From: CAADGY01 sp900696665
Lineage (GTDB): Bacteria; Acidobacteriota; Terriglobia; Bryobacterales; Bryobacteraceae
Direction: 5' to 3'
NCBI GenBank assembly: GCA_035063885.1
Contig: JAPSFM010000181.1
Span: 1 to 6,028, forward strand
DNA: 6,028 nucleotides
Positions 1 through 4,379 of this stretch are shown here, piece by piece. The notes beneath the pieces were generated by a model. The model made no database searches, was not told where the DNA came from, and worked only from the letters and a program-made list of their open reading frames with translations. The first letter of the stretch is position 1, and every line of letters starts with the position of its first letter. A program made the translations under genes and the position numbers.

Positions 1-9
1 ACGTTAGAC
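1..9 (+). repeat. Right end (R' core) of an attC site cut by the window edge
   Basis: GTTAGAC at 3-9 fits the integron R' core GTTRRRY, with the crossover expected between G3 and T4. The extended sequence GTTAGACCGC at 3-12 is the exact reverse complement of GCGGTCTAAC at 685-694, which is the left core of the attC ending this same cassette. The rest of the upstream attC lies outside the window. Confidence 0.8.
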
Positions 10-32
10 CGCACCCAACCCTCCGCGGTGGC

Positions 33-61
33 TTGACTCACTGTATCCATGCGGATACAGT
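33..61 (+). promoter_or_regulatory. Promoter of the first toxin-antitoxin cassette
   Basis: TTGACT at 33-38 is a -35 box (5 of 6 matches to TTGACA). TACAGT at 56-61 is a -10 box (4 of 6 matches to TATAAT). The spacer is exactly 17 bases. Transcription would begin at about 68, where the toxin ATG lies, so the mRNA may be leaderless or nearly so. No Shine-Dalgarno sequence is visible between 62 and 67. The palindrome at 41-60 fills most of the spacer. Confidence 0.65.
41..60. promoter_or_regulatory. Palindromic operator, probable antitoxin-binding site
   Basis: CTGTATCC (41-48) and GGATACAG (53-60) form a perfect inverted repeat with 8-base arms around ATGC. It sits in the -35/-10 spacer and overlaps the -10 box, so a bound repressor would exclude RNA polymerase. 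HTH antitoxins of this type usually repress their own operon, so the downstream HigA-like protein (367-666) is the inferred ligand. Confidence 0.7.
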
Positions 62-67
62 ACGGAC

Positions 68-370
68 ATGTTGACTGTTCTTCAGACAGAGGAGTTCGTT
101 GCTTGGCTCGACGCTCTGAAGGACAAGCGTGCTCGAGTCCGGATAGCGGCACGCCTTCGGCAGGCCGAAGCCGGGAGTCTTGGCGACTGGCAGCCGGTCG
201 AGGGCGAAGTCTCGGAGATGCGAGTGCACTTCGGTCCCGGCTACCGCCTGTACTTCGTGCGGCGAGGCCGAGTGATCGTGGTCATCCTCAACGCGGGTGA
301 CAAGTCGACGCAAGAGCGTGACATCCGCCGGGCGTTGAAGCTGGCTACGGAACTTGGAGACGACCTATGA
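68..370 (+). CDS. RelE/ParE-superfamily toxin (HigB-like addiction-module killer)
   Basis: This 100-residue protein is the toxin of a type II toxin-antitoxin pair. Relatives are generally ribosome-dependent mRNA endonucleases in the cytoplasm. The C-terminal half carries the family signature: FGPGYRLYF (about 55-63), a hydrophobic strand VIVVILNAG (69-77), then DKSTQERDIRRA (78-89), close to the GGDKSTQ.RDI motif of the addiction-module killer subfamily (TIGR02683 type). Length is normal for that group. The start at 68 is the first ATG after the promoter at 33-61. It has no ribosome-binding site, consistent with a leaderless message. The stop overlaps the antitoxin start in an ATGA (367-370), so the two are translationally coupled, toxin first. 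It is the first gene of an integron cassette. Nothing suggests it is broken. The family call is firm; the RNA-cleaving activity is inferred from relatives. Confidence 0.9.
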   Translation: MLTVLQTEEFVAWLDALKDKRARVRIAARLRQAEAGSLGDWQPVEGEVSEMRVHFGPGYRLYFVRRGRVIVVILNAGDKSTQERDIRRALKLATELGDDL

Positions 371-666
371 CGAAGACGAAGACCCCTAAGAAGCTCGTGG
401 CGTTCGACGCCGCCCGCTACCTCGAAGACGACGAAGCTATCGCCGAATACATGACCGCGGTTCTTGAAGCGAACGATCCGGATCTTCTACTCCTGGCGCT
501 CAGCGACGTCGCCCGGGCAAAGGGCATGGCGCAGGTGGCAAAGGATGCTGGCCTTGGTCGTGAGAGCCTCTACAAGGCCCTTGCGCCCGGCGCAAAGCCG
601 CGCTTCGAGACCGTGATGAAGGTCGCACGTGCCTTGGGTGTCAAGTTCACCGCCCAGCCTGCTTGA
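367..666 (+). CDS. HigA-like HTH antitoxin (addiction-module antidote)
   Basis: This 99-residue protein is the antitoxin partner of the toxin it overlaps by four bases. It matches the probable addiction-module antidote family (TIGR02684 type). An N-terminal segment FDAARYLEDDEAIAEYMTAV (13-32) probably contacts the toxin. A helix-turn-helix domain follows (about 51-90), with MAQVAKDAGLGRESLYKAL (54-72) as the DNA-binding helices and FETVMKVARALGVKF (80-94) as the closing helices. It should neutralise the toxin and repress the operon through the palindrome at 41-60. Unlike most genes in this array its TGA stop (664-666) lies before, not inside, the attC R'' core at 688. There is no sign of truncation. 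Confidence 0.9.
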   Translation: MTKTKTPKKLVAFDAARYLEDDEAIAEYMTAVLEANDPDLLLLALSDVARAKGMAQVAKDAGLGRESLYKALAPGAKPRFETVMKVARALGVKFTAQPA

Positions 667-687
667 ACGGCGAGGGACGAAGATGCG

Positions 688-765
688 GTCTAACCGATCC
701 ATCGAGCGGACGGTCATCGGCCGGCTTCGGCGCCTGCTGTCCGCCGCTCATGTCCAACGTTAGCC
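688..765 (+). repeat. attC site 1 (78 bp), end of the HigBA cassette
   Basis: The left core GTCTAAC (688-694) fits RYYYAAC exactly. The right core is GTTAGCC (759-765), one base off GTTRRRY. The inner arms GAGCGG (704-709) and CCGCTC (744-749) pair perfectly, giving the usual two-box folded site. Its own R' when circular would be the GTTAGACCGC at 3-12, which pairs with 685-694 without mismatch. The crossover point is after G759. Confidence 0.87.
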
Positions 766-791
766 GCCTGAGGCACGGCATGTTCTTGCGG

Positions 792-820
792 TTGTCACGC
801 AACTACATTGTAGTTACTAT
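792..820 (+). promoter_or_regulatory. Promoter of brnTA
   Basis: TTGTCA at 792-797 is a -35 box (5 of 6), and TACTAT at 815-820 is a -10 box (4 of 6). The spacer is exactly 17 bases. Transcription would begin at about 827-829, and the brnT ATG is at 829, so the message is expected to be leaderless or to have a 1-3 base leader. A short inverted repeat, TTGCG (786-790) and CGCAA (798-802), flanks the -35 box. Confidence 0.65.
801..815. promoter_or_regulatory. Palindromic operator, probable BrnA-binding site
   Basis: AACTACA (801-807) and TGTAGTT (809-815) form a perfect inverted repeat around T808. It lies in the -35/-10 spacer and touches the first base of the -10 box. BrnA proteins are known to repress brnTA, alone or with BrnT, so this is the likely site; that assignment is inferred from position. 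Confidence 0.68.
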
Positions 821-828
821 GGCAATAC

Positions 829-1110
829 ATGAGCGTACTTCGCTTCGAGTGGGACGAACGCAAGGCGGCAGCCAATTCACGCCGGCATGGCGTCGCGTTT
901 GAGGAAGCGCGCACGGTCTTCTTCGATGAACGTGCGCGCTTGATCGACGACCCGGATCACTCGAAAGACGAAGAGCGCTTCATCCTTCTGGGCCTGAGCA
1001 GTACGCTTCGCCTGCTCCTGGTCTGCCATTGCTACCGCAGCGACGACGATGTTATCCGCATTATCTCGGCACGCAAGGCTACAGCGCGCGAGGCCAAGTC
1101 TTACCCATAG
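829..1110 (+). CDS. brnT: BrnT family type II toxin
   Basis: This 93-residue protein is a BrnT toxin, a RelE-fold ribonuclease that inhibits translation in the cytoplasm. The family pattern is complete: FEWDERKAAANSRRHGVAFEEA (6-27, the conserved DE.K...N..KHG..F.EA block), the FFDE and DDPDHSKDEERF segment (32-51), LLLVCHCYRSDDDVIRIISARKAT (62-85, the R.ISAR.A signature) and RE in the tail. Length is normal. The start at 829 follows the promoter at 792-820 by eight bases and no Shine-Dalgarno is seen, so initiation may be leaderless. It is the first gene of its cassette; brnA begins 10 bases after its stop. A second, much decayed brnA is present at 5511-5618, but no second brnT. Confidence 0.94.
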   Translation: MSVLRFEWDERKAAANSRRHGVAFEEARTVFFDERARLIDDPDHSKDEERFILLGLSSTLRLLLVCHCYRSDDDVIRIISARKATAREAKSYP

Positions 1111-1120
1111 CAGGTGCAGC

Positions 1121-1357
1121 ATGCGCAAGGAATACGACTTCTCGAAGTCCCGAAAAAACCCCTACGCCTCTCAATTGAAGAAGCAGATCACAATTCGGTT
1201 GGATGAAGACGCTATCGCGTACTTCAAAGGCGTCTCGGCGGAGGTTGGCATTCCTTACCAGAGTCTGATCAACCTCTACCTGCGCGACTGCGCGGCTTCA
1301 AAGCGAAAGCTGAGCATGAGCTGGAAGAAGTCCGCCGCTGGTGGCGCAGGCGGGTAA
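1121..1357 (+). CDS. brnA: BrnA family antitoxin
   Basis: This 78-residue protein is the antitoxin of BrnT, binding the toxin and the operon's operator. The N-terminal stretch EYDFSKSRKNPYA (4-16) is the characteristic start of BrnA proteins. A ribbon-helix-helix domain follows: the strand QITIRLDED (22-30), helix one IAYFKGVSAEVG (32-43), then IPYQSLINLYLRDC (44-57). The tail is basic, then Gly/Ala rich. I chose ATG 1121 over the in-frame ATG at 1049 because the family starts at MRKEYDFS and the earlier start lies inside brnT. A weak AGGTG (1112-1116) precedes it. The TAA stop (1355-1357) is inside the attC core GGGTAAC, so the last few codons (AGGAGG) are partly attC-derived sequence. Confidence 0.93.
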   Translation: MRKEYDFSKSRKNPYASQLKKQITIRLDEDAIAYFKGVSAEVGIPYQSLINLYLRDCAASKRKLSMSWKKSAAGGAGG

Positions 1358-1423
1358 CCACTTCATCGAGCGGACGTCGCAAGGCCTTCGCCCTCACGCC
1401 GCCGCTCATGTCCAACGTTAGGC
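1352..1423 (+). repeat. attC site 2 (72 bp), end of the brnTA cassette
   Basis: The left core is GGGTAAC (1352-1358) and the right core GTTAGGC (1417-1423). The inner arms GAGCGG (1368-1373) and CCGCTC (1402-1407) pair perfectly and are the same as in attC site 1. The right side 1399-1421 is identical to 741-763 over 23 bases. CAGGCGGGTAAC (1347-1358) is complementary to the cassette's own start GTTAGCCGCCTG (759-770) at 11 of 12 positions. The brnA stop codon is inside the left core. Confidence 0.88.
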
Positions 1424-1439
1424 CGCGCGAGGTAACGCT

Positions 1440-1967
1440 GTGGATGACGCGCCGATCGAGATCGCAGAGTACGACCCAGGGTGGGTCGAAGCGTTCCAAC
1501 TTGAGCGGCAAATCCTCAGTGACACTCTAGCCGCATGGCTCGTCGGGATGCCCGAGCACATTGGAAGCACTGCGGTCTCGGGTCTTGCCGCCAAACCAAT
1601 CATTGACATCATGGCCCCAGTGCGGTCCCTGGAGGACTCTCAGGCTGCCATTGCGGCTGCAGTGAGCGTTGGCTATGTCTACTTCCCGTATCGAACTGAA
1701 GTGATGCATTGGTGCTGCAAGCCCTCGCCATCGGTGCGCACGCATCATCTTCACTTGGTGCCAATCGGTAGTCGTCTCTGGAATGAGAGGTTGGCGTTCC
1801 GAGACGCTCTCCGCGCCGACGAAAACCTCCGAACGGAGTATCGGGATCTCAAGCTTGCCTTGGCGGCCAGGTATCGCCGGGACCGCGAGGGCTACACGGA
1901 TGCCAAGACTCCTTTCATTCATCGAGTTCTCGAGCGCGTAGCGAGAGGTGGTGCACATGCGGCATAA
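1440..1967 (+). CDS. GrpB family protein (nucleotidyltransferase fold)
   Basis: This 175-residue protein belongs to the GrpB/UPF0157 family, related to the nucleotidyltransferase superfamily. Its substrate is not established. Visible family blocks are IEIAEYDPGWVEAF (6-19), the GS-box region EHIGSTAVSGLAAKPIIDIM (39-58), HHLHLVPIGSRLWNERLAFRD (102-122) and a C-terminal helix ending YTDAKTPFIHRVLE (152-165). G42-S43 and D56 correspond to the GS and Asp positions of the nucleotidyltransferase site. The usual HIGSTAVPGL has Ser for Pro at residue 47. Length is normal. The start is GTG 1440, which has GAGG (1429-1432) upstream; the ATG at 1444 is out of frame. It fills a single-gene cassette with a 16-base leader after the previous attC. 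Its TAA stop (1965-1967) lies in the next R'' core. Confidence 0.9.
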   Translation: MDDAPIEIAEYDPGWVEAFQLERQILSDTLAAWLVGMPEHIGSTAVSGLAAKPIIDIMAPVRSLEDSQAAIAAAVSVGYVYFPYRTEVMHWCCKPSPSVRTHHLHLVPIGSRLWNERLAFRDALRADENLRTEYRDLKLALAARYRRDREGYTDAKTPFIHRVLERVARGGAHAA

Positions 1968-2023
1968 GAGGTCATTCGACGCGGACACGCGCCGGCACGT
2001 GCTGGTCAACCCCGACTTCAGGC
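1962..2023 (+). repeat. attC site 3 (62 bp), degenerate cores
   Basis: The left core is GCATAAG (1962-1968), off-consensus in the last base. The right core is TTCAGGC (2017-2023) where GTTAGGC is expected, so the cleavage G is replaced. The site is recognised by alignment to attC site 4: CGACGCGGACAC here matches CGACACGGACAC there, and GGTCAACCCCGAC matches GGTCAACTCCGAC. GCGGCATAAG (1959-1968) pairs with the cassette start GTTAGGCCGC (1417-1426) at 8 of 10 positions. With the altered right core, recombination here may be weak or absent. Confidence 0.7.
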
Positions 2024-2030
2024 CGTACGC

Positions 2031-2555
2031 ATGACGCCGTTGCTGGCTTTCTATCTTGGTAGTCATCCGGACCATCAAGGCAGGATGCTGGCCGAGATCC
2101 TGCGACAGGACGACGCTTGGCTCGAGTTGGCGCACGACTACATCCAGTGGCTCTTTCCGCTTGCTGAATTCAGCCGCGTGGTACCAGGTGCCCCCGTATT
2201 GTCTCGCAAGGACCTGATGGCCTTCCGATCCGATCCTCTCTTGCGTGGGCACATGCTTGTCGCTCTTGACCGAATGCTGCGCTTCTACGGTCTGGAACGT
2301 CGGGGTACTTCAGTCGCAACGGCGTTCAACTGGAATGCCAGGAGGGACAACTGGTTTACCGAGGATACGCACAATAGTCTCCGGATCACGCGCATACTGA
2401 AGAGCTTGATGCTCGTCGGCCTGGAGGCCGAGGCAAAGGCATTCCATGAGTGCCTTCGCGAGTTGTGCGCGACCGATGCGAACTGCGCAGTTTCAACCGA
2501 TTCTCGAGCCTATTGGCTACACGCGGTAGCGGACGGAGCGGCACGTGCGGTCTGA
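2031..2555 (+). CDS. OGFr-domain (opioid growth factor receptor-like) protein
   Basis: This 174-residue protein carries the conserved domain named after the vertebrate opioid growth factor receptor (PF04664 type), also found in bacteria, where its role is unknown. The domain spans nearly the whole protein: FYLGSHPDHQGRML (7-20), the hallmark LELAHDYIQWLFPLAEFS (31-48), APVLSRKDLMAF (54-65), a helix around MLVALDRMLRFYGLE (75-89), WFTEDTHNSLRITRILKSL (108-126) and the helix AKAFHECLREL (135-145). There is no signal peptide or membrane segment, so it is probably cytoplasmic. It begins 8 bases after the preceding attC, with no Shine-Dalgarno sequence. Its TGA stop (2553-2555) lies inside the next left core, GTCTGAC. 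Domain assignment is firm; no reaction or partner can be proposed. Confidence 0.88.
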   Translation: MTPLLAFYLGSHPDHQGRMLAEILRQDDAWLELAHDYIQWLFPLAEFSRVVPGAPVLSRKDLMAFRSDPLLRGHMLVALDRMLRFYGLERRGTSVATAFNWNARRDNWFTEDTHNSLRITRILKSLMLVGLEAEAKAFHECLRELCATDANCAVSTDSRAYWLHAVADGAARAV

Positions 2556-2612
2556 CAGGCCTATCGACACGGACACCCAGCGGCAGTGTGCCGGTCAACT
2601 CCGACGTTAGGC
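2550..2612 (+). repeat. attC site 4 (63 bp), end of the OGFr cassette
   Basis: The left core is GTCTGAC (2550-2556) and the right core GTTAGGC (2606-2612). The inner arms GACACGGACAC (2566-2576) and GTGTGCCGGTC (2586-2596) pair with one extra base on each side, the usual extrahelical-base pattern. GTGCGGTCTGAC (2545-2556) is complementary to GTTAGGCCGCAC (2606-2617) at 10 of 12 positions. Confidence 0.85.
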
Positions 2613-2660
2613 CGCACAGTTCCCCCCTCGCCCCGTCCCTTACTCTCTGGAGGCAGCAGC

Positions 2661-2904
2661 ATGACCACTACAGGATTCGTCGCATCGCATGCCAAGGATG
2701 CGAAGGAAGGACATCGTGGCGATGTCGGGGCAGCCTGGCCTTCGACAGATCAAGGGGTTCCACGACGAGACGTTGTCACGACAATGGGCCGGGCATCGTT
2801 CCTCGCGACTCGGCACCCAGTGGCGCGTGATCTACCGGGTTGAAGCCGCCGAGATCCAGGTTCTGGTGGTGGCGGTCACTGCCCATGACTACCGGAGAGC
2901 GTAG
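2661..2904 (+). pseudogene. HigB/RelE-type toxin, frameshifted near its N-terminus
   Basis: Translation should start at ATG 2661, which has a strong GGAGG (2649-2653). That frame gives MTTTGFVASHAKDAKEG, resembling a RelE-toxin N-terminus, but then loses the family pattern and stops at 2841-2843. The rest of the toxin is in the next frame from about 2707: KDIVAM, then KGFHDETLSRQWAGHRSSRLG and TQWRVIYRV, matching the HigB pattern GxHDEPLKGxRxGQRSIRL..xYRxIY, and ending AHDYRRA at TAG 2902-2904. Starts in that frame (2689, 2698) have no ribosome-binding site and would give only 68-71 residues, against about 90 in the family. The segment between KDIVA and KGFHDE also looks shortened. The likely reading is an inactivated toxin. 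Programmed frameshifting or a sequencing error are alternatives. Confidence 0.66.
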
Positions 2905-3165
2905 ATGAAGAACTTCCGCCCGGCGAAAAGGCGCGTTGAGGTCTCCGTTGGCGAGTCGGTTCGGGTCCTGCGGGAGCTTCAGGAGCTGAGTCAGAACGAC
3001 CTTGCGGCACTCACGGGCATCCCGCAGTCGACGATTTCAGCGATCGAGAACGATCGTGTTCGGCTCGGTGTCGAACGCGCAAAGGTGCTGGCGCGCGCCC
3101 TGAGGTGCCACCCCGGAGTGTTGGTCTTCCCGGGTTGGAACGTCGAACTTGCGAACGCGGCATGA
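2905..3165 (+). CDS. XRE-family HTH antitoxin (HigA-type)
   Basis: This 86-residue protein is the antitoxin partner of the broken toxin just upstream; the toxin's TAG stop abuts this ATG. GGAGAG (2894-2899) lies five bases before the start. A short basic N-terminus leads to a classic XRE helix-turn-helix: VGESVRVLRELQELSQNDLA (15-34), then ALTGIPQSTISAIENDRVRLG (35-55) with the recognition helix around 40-48, then VERAKVLARALRCHPGVLVFPGW (56-78). The form is complete, unlike the toxin. It could still act as a repressor, or neutralise related toxins made elsewhere; both ideas are inference. The TGA stop (3163-3165) falls inside the attC left core GCATGAC. Confidence 0.9.
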   Translation: MKNFRPAKRRVEVSVGESVRVLRELQELSQNDLAALTGIPQSTISAIENDRVRLGVERAKVLARALRCHPGVLVFPGWNVELANAA

Positions 3166-3217
3166 CCGGTCATCGCAGCGGACCGCCTGCGGCAGCCGCT
3201 GAACTCCGACGTCAGGC
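3160..3217 (+). repeat. attC site 5 (58 bp), GTC-type right core
   Basis: The left core is GCATGAC (3160-3166) and the right core GTCAGGC (3211-3217), with GTC where GTT is usual. CAGCGG (3176-3181) and CCGCTG (3196-3201) pair perfectly, and GCC-TGC-GGC (3185-3193) closes the apex. The spacer CTCCGAC before the right core is shared with site 4. GCGGCATGAC pairs with the cassette start GTTAGGCCGC (2606-2615) at 8 of 10 positions. Confidence 0.82.
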
Positions 3218-3259
3218 ATGACCCTTCGCTGCAGCGGCCCGTCAGGTCGAGCGTCAGGC
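3216..3259 (+). repeat. Short attC-like unit with no gene
   Basis: GCATGAC (3216-3222) repeats the left core of the preceding site, and GTCAGGC (3253-3259) repeats the right core. GCTGCAGCGG (3228-3237) resembles the left inner arm, and GTCAGGTCGAGC before the right core stands where site 5 has CTGAACTCCGAC. The unit is only 44 bases and directly follows site 5, so it may be a truncated attC left by a deletion or an empty cassette. Confidence 0.5.
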
Positions 3260-3277
3260 CTCATGGAGAGAGCGAGC

Positions 3278-3703
3278 ATGAAGCCCCGAGTCACGGTCGT
3301 CACGCTCGGTGTCGACGACCTCGAGCGTGCGGTGCGGTTCTACGCTGAAGGCCTGGGGTTTCCCACGGAAGGCATCGTCGGACGCGAGTTCGAATTCGGC
3401 GCGGTCGCATTCTTCGACATGCAGCCGGGCCTCAGGCTTGCACTGTGGCCCAGGAGGAGCCTGGCTCACGACTCGGGCCTTCCAGTCTCGGGCCCGGGCC
3501 AGACCGATCTTTCGTTGGGGCACAACGTCGGGTCGAAAGAAGAGGTCGATGCCGTGATGGCCCAGGCGCAAGCCGCAGGGGCTCGTATCATCAAGCCGGC
3601 CAAGGAAACCTTCTGGGGCGGTTACGCGGGCTACTTTCAGGATCCCGACCAACACCTCTGGGAGGTCGTCTGGAATCCGCAGTGGCAACAGTCATCGCGC
3701 TGA
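3278..3703 (+). CDS. VOC family (glyoxalase/bleomycin-resistance fold) protein
   Basis: This 141-residue protein has the vicinal-oxygen-chelate fold, a family covering lyases, dioxygenases and drug-binding resistance proteins, often metal dependent. The first βαβββ unit shows VTVVTLGVDDLERAVRFYAEGLGF (5-28) and VAFFDMQPGLRLALWP (43-58). The second shows DLSLGHNVGSKEEVDAVMAQAQAAGA (77-102) and GYFQDPDQHLWEVVWNP (118-134). Glu129 and His82 sit where metal ligands are common. The first-strand His of true glyoxalase I is missing, so glyoxalase I activity is unlikely. I chose ATG 3278, preceded by GGAGAG (3265-3270) and matching the family start; ATGs at 3263 and 3218 are in frame but add non-homologous residues. 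The substrate cannot be told. Confidence 0.88.
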   Translation: MKPRVTVVTLGVDDLERAVRFYAEGLGFPTEGIVGREFEFGAVAFFDMQPGLRLALWPRRSLAHDSGLPVSGPGQTDLSLGHNVGSKEEVDAVMAQAQAAGARIIKPAKETFWGGYAGYFQDPDQHLWEVVWNPQWQQSSR

Positions 3704-3780
3704 GCCATGGCCGTTCGCTGCCGGCCCGACGGCCCTGACGGGCTGCGGCCCGGGCCCGGGCGGCCAGGCCGACATCCGAA
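3698..3780 (+). repeat. Probable decayed attC after the VOC gene
   Basis: The VOC stop lies in CGCTGAG, where a left core would be. GC-rich inverted sequences fill the middle, including a perfect 14-base palindrome GCCCGGGCCCGGGC (3748-3761). The right end CCGACATCCGAA (3769-3780) resembles CCGACGTCAGGC of site 5 but has lost the right core. The assignment rests on position and weak similarity; it could be an ordinary intergenic hairpin. Confidence 0.35.
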
Positions 3781-3797
3781 CACGCGGGAGGCGAATC

Positions 3798-4379
3798 ATG
3801 AGCAAAGTGTTCGTCAACATCGGACTCAGCCTCGATGGCTACATGGCACCGGAAGGAATGACCGTGGGCAAGCCCGAGTACAGGAACTGGGGCGCCAAGT
3901 GGGGTGCGCTGATGGCCTGGATCGTCAATCAACCGTACTTCCGCCAGAACCTCGAGCTCGGACCAGGGGGAGAGACCGGCCCGGTCAATGACCTGGTTCG
4001 CAGCACCACGGAGCGCATCGGCGCCAACGTCATGGGCAAGCGGATGTTCGACCAGGGCGAGGTCGCCTGGCCGGAGGAGGCTCCGTTTCACACACCGGTC
4101 TACGTCCTGACGCATGAGAGACGCGAACCCTGGGCGCGCCCCGGCGGGACGACCTTCCACTTCATCGATGACGGGCCGGTGCGTGCCCTGGAGCTGGCTC
4201 GGGAGTCCGCAGGCAGCCGCGATGTTCGCATCGCGGGTGGCGCCGACGTGATCCAGCAGTACCTGAACCTGGGTGTCGTCGATGAACTGGAACTCGCCCT
4301 GGCACCCGTGTTGTTCGGCGGCGGACGGCGTCTCTTCGAGAACCTGCGCGAGCCCGCGCCGCAGTTTCGCACCGAATGA
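3798..4379 (+). CDS. Dihydrofolate reductase family protein (RibD C-terminal domain)
   Basis: This 193-residue protein has the DHFR/RibD C-terminal fold, probably an NADPH-dependent cytoplasmic reductase of unknown substrate. Family marks are VFVNIGLSLDGYMA (4-17), VMGKRMFDQG (78-87), PVYVLTHERREP (100-111), FHFIDDG (120-126), the nucleotide-binding segment VRIAGGADVIQQYL (143-156), then VDELELALAPVLFGGGRRLFENL (161-183). GGGAGG (3786-3791) lies six bases upstream of the ATG. It ends at PQFRTE, where relatives usually continue for about 15-25 residues to a last β-strand, so the C-terminus looks short. Its TGA overlaps the tspO start as ATGA (4376-4379), suggesting translational coupling. No continuation of the missing strand is visible in other frames. 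Confidence 0.88.
   Translation: MSKVFVNIGLSLDGYMAPEGMTVGKPEYRNWGAKWGALMAWIVNQPYFRQNLELGPGGETGPVNDLVRSTTERIGANVMGKRMFDQGEVAWPEEAPFHTPVYVLTHERREPWARPGGTTFHFIDDGPVRALELARESAGSRDVRIAGGADVIQQYLNLGVVDELELALAPVLFGGGRRLFENLREPAPQFRTE

Noticed and set aside
1527..2252. Long open frame of 241 codons on the - strand
   Set aside because: It runs antisense across the grpB-like gene, an attC and the OGFr gene, has no recognisable domain, and is expected by chance in GC-rich sequence.
2586..2843. Open frame across the second toxin region as a separate gene
   Set aside because: Its start lies inside an attC. After MTTTGFVASHAKDAKEG it shows no family pattern, while the adjacent frame carries the HigB motifs, so it is the shifted frame of the toxin.
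3218..3277. Upstream extension of the VOC gene to ATG 3218
   Set aside because: The extra 20 residues are translated attC-like sequence with no homology; ATG 3278 has a proper GGAGAG and the family N-terminus.
3278..3703. Calling the VOC protein a specific antibiotic-resistance or glyoxalase I enzyme
   Set aside because: The fold is clear, but the first-strand metal ligand of glyoxalase I is absent and no substrate-specific motif is visible.
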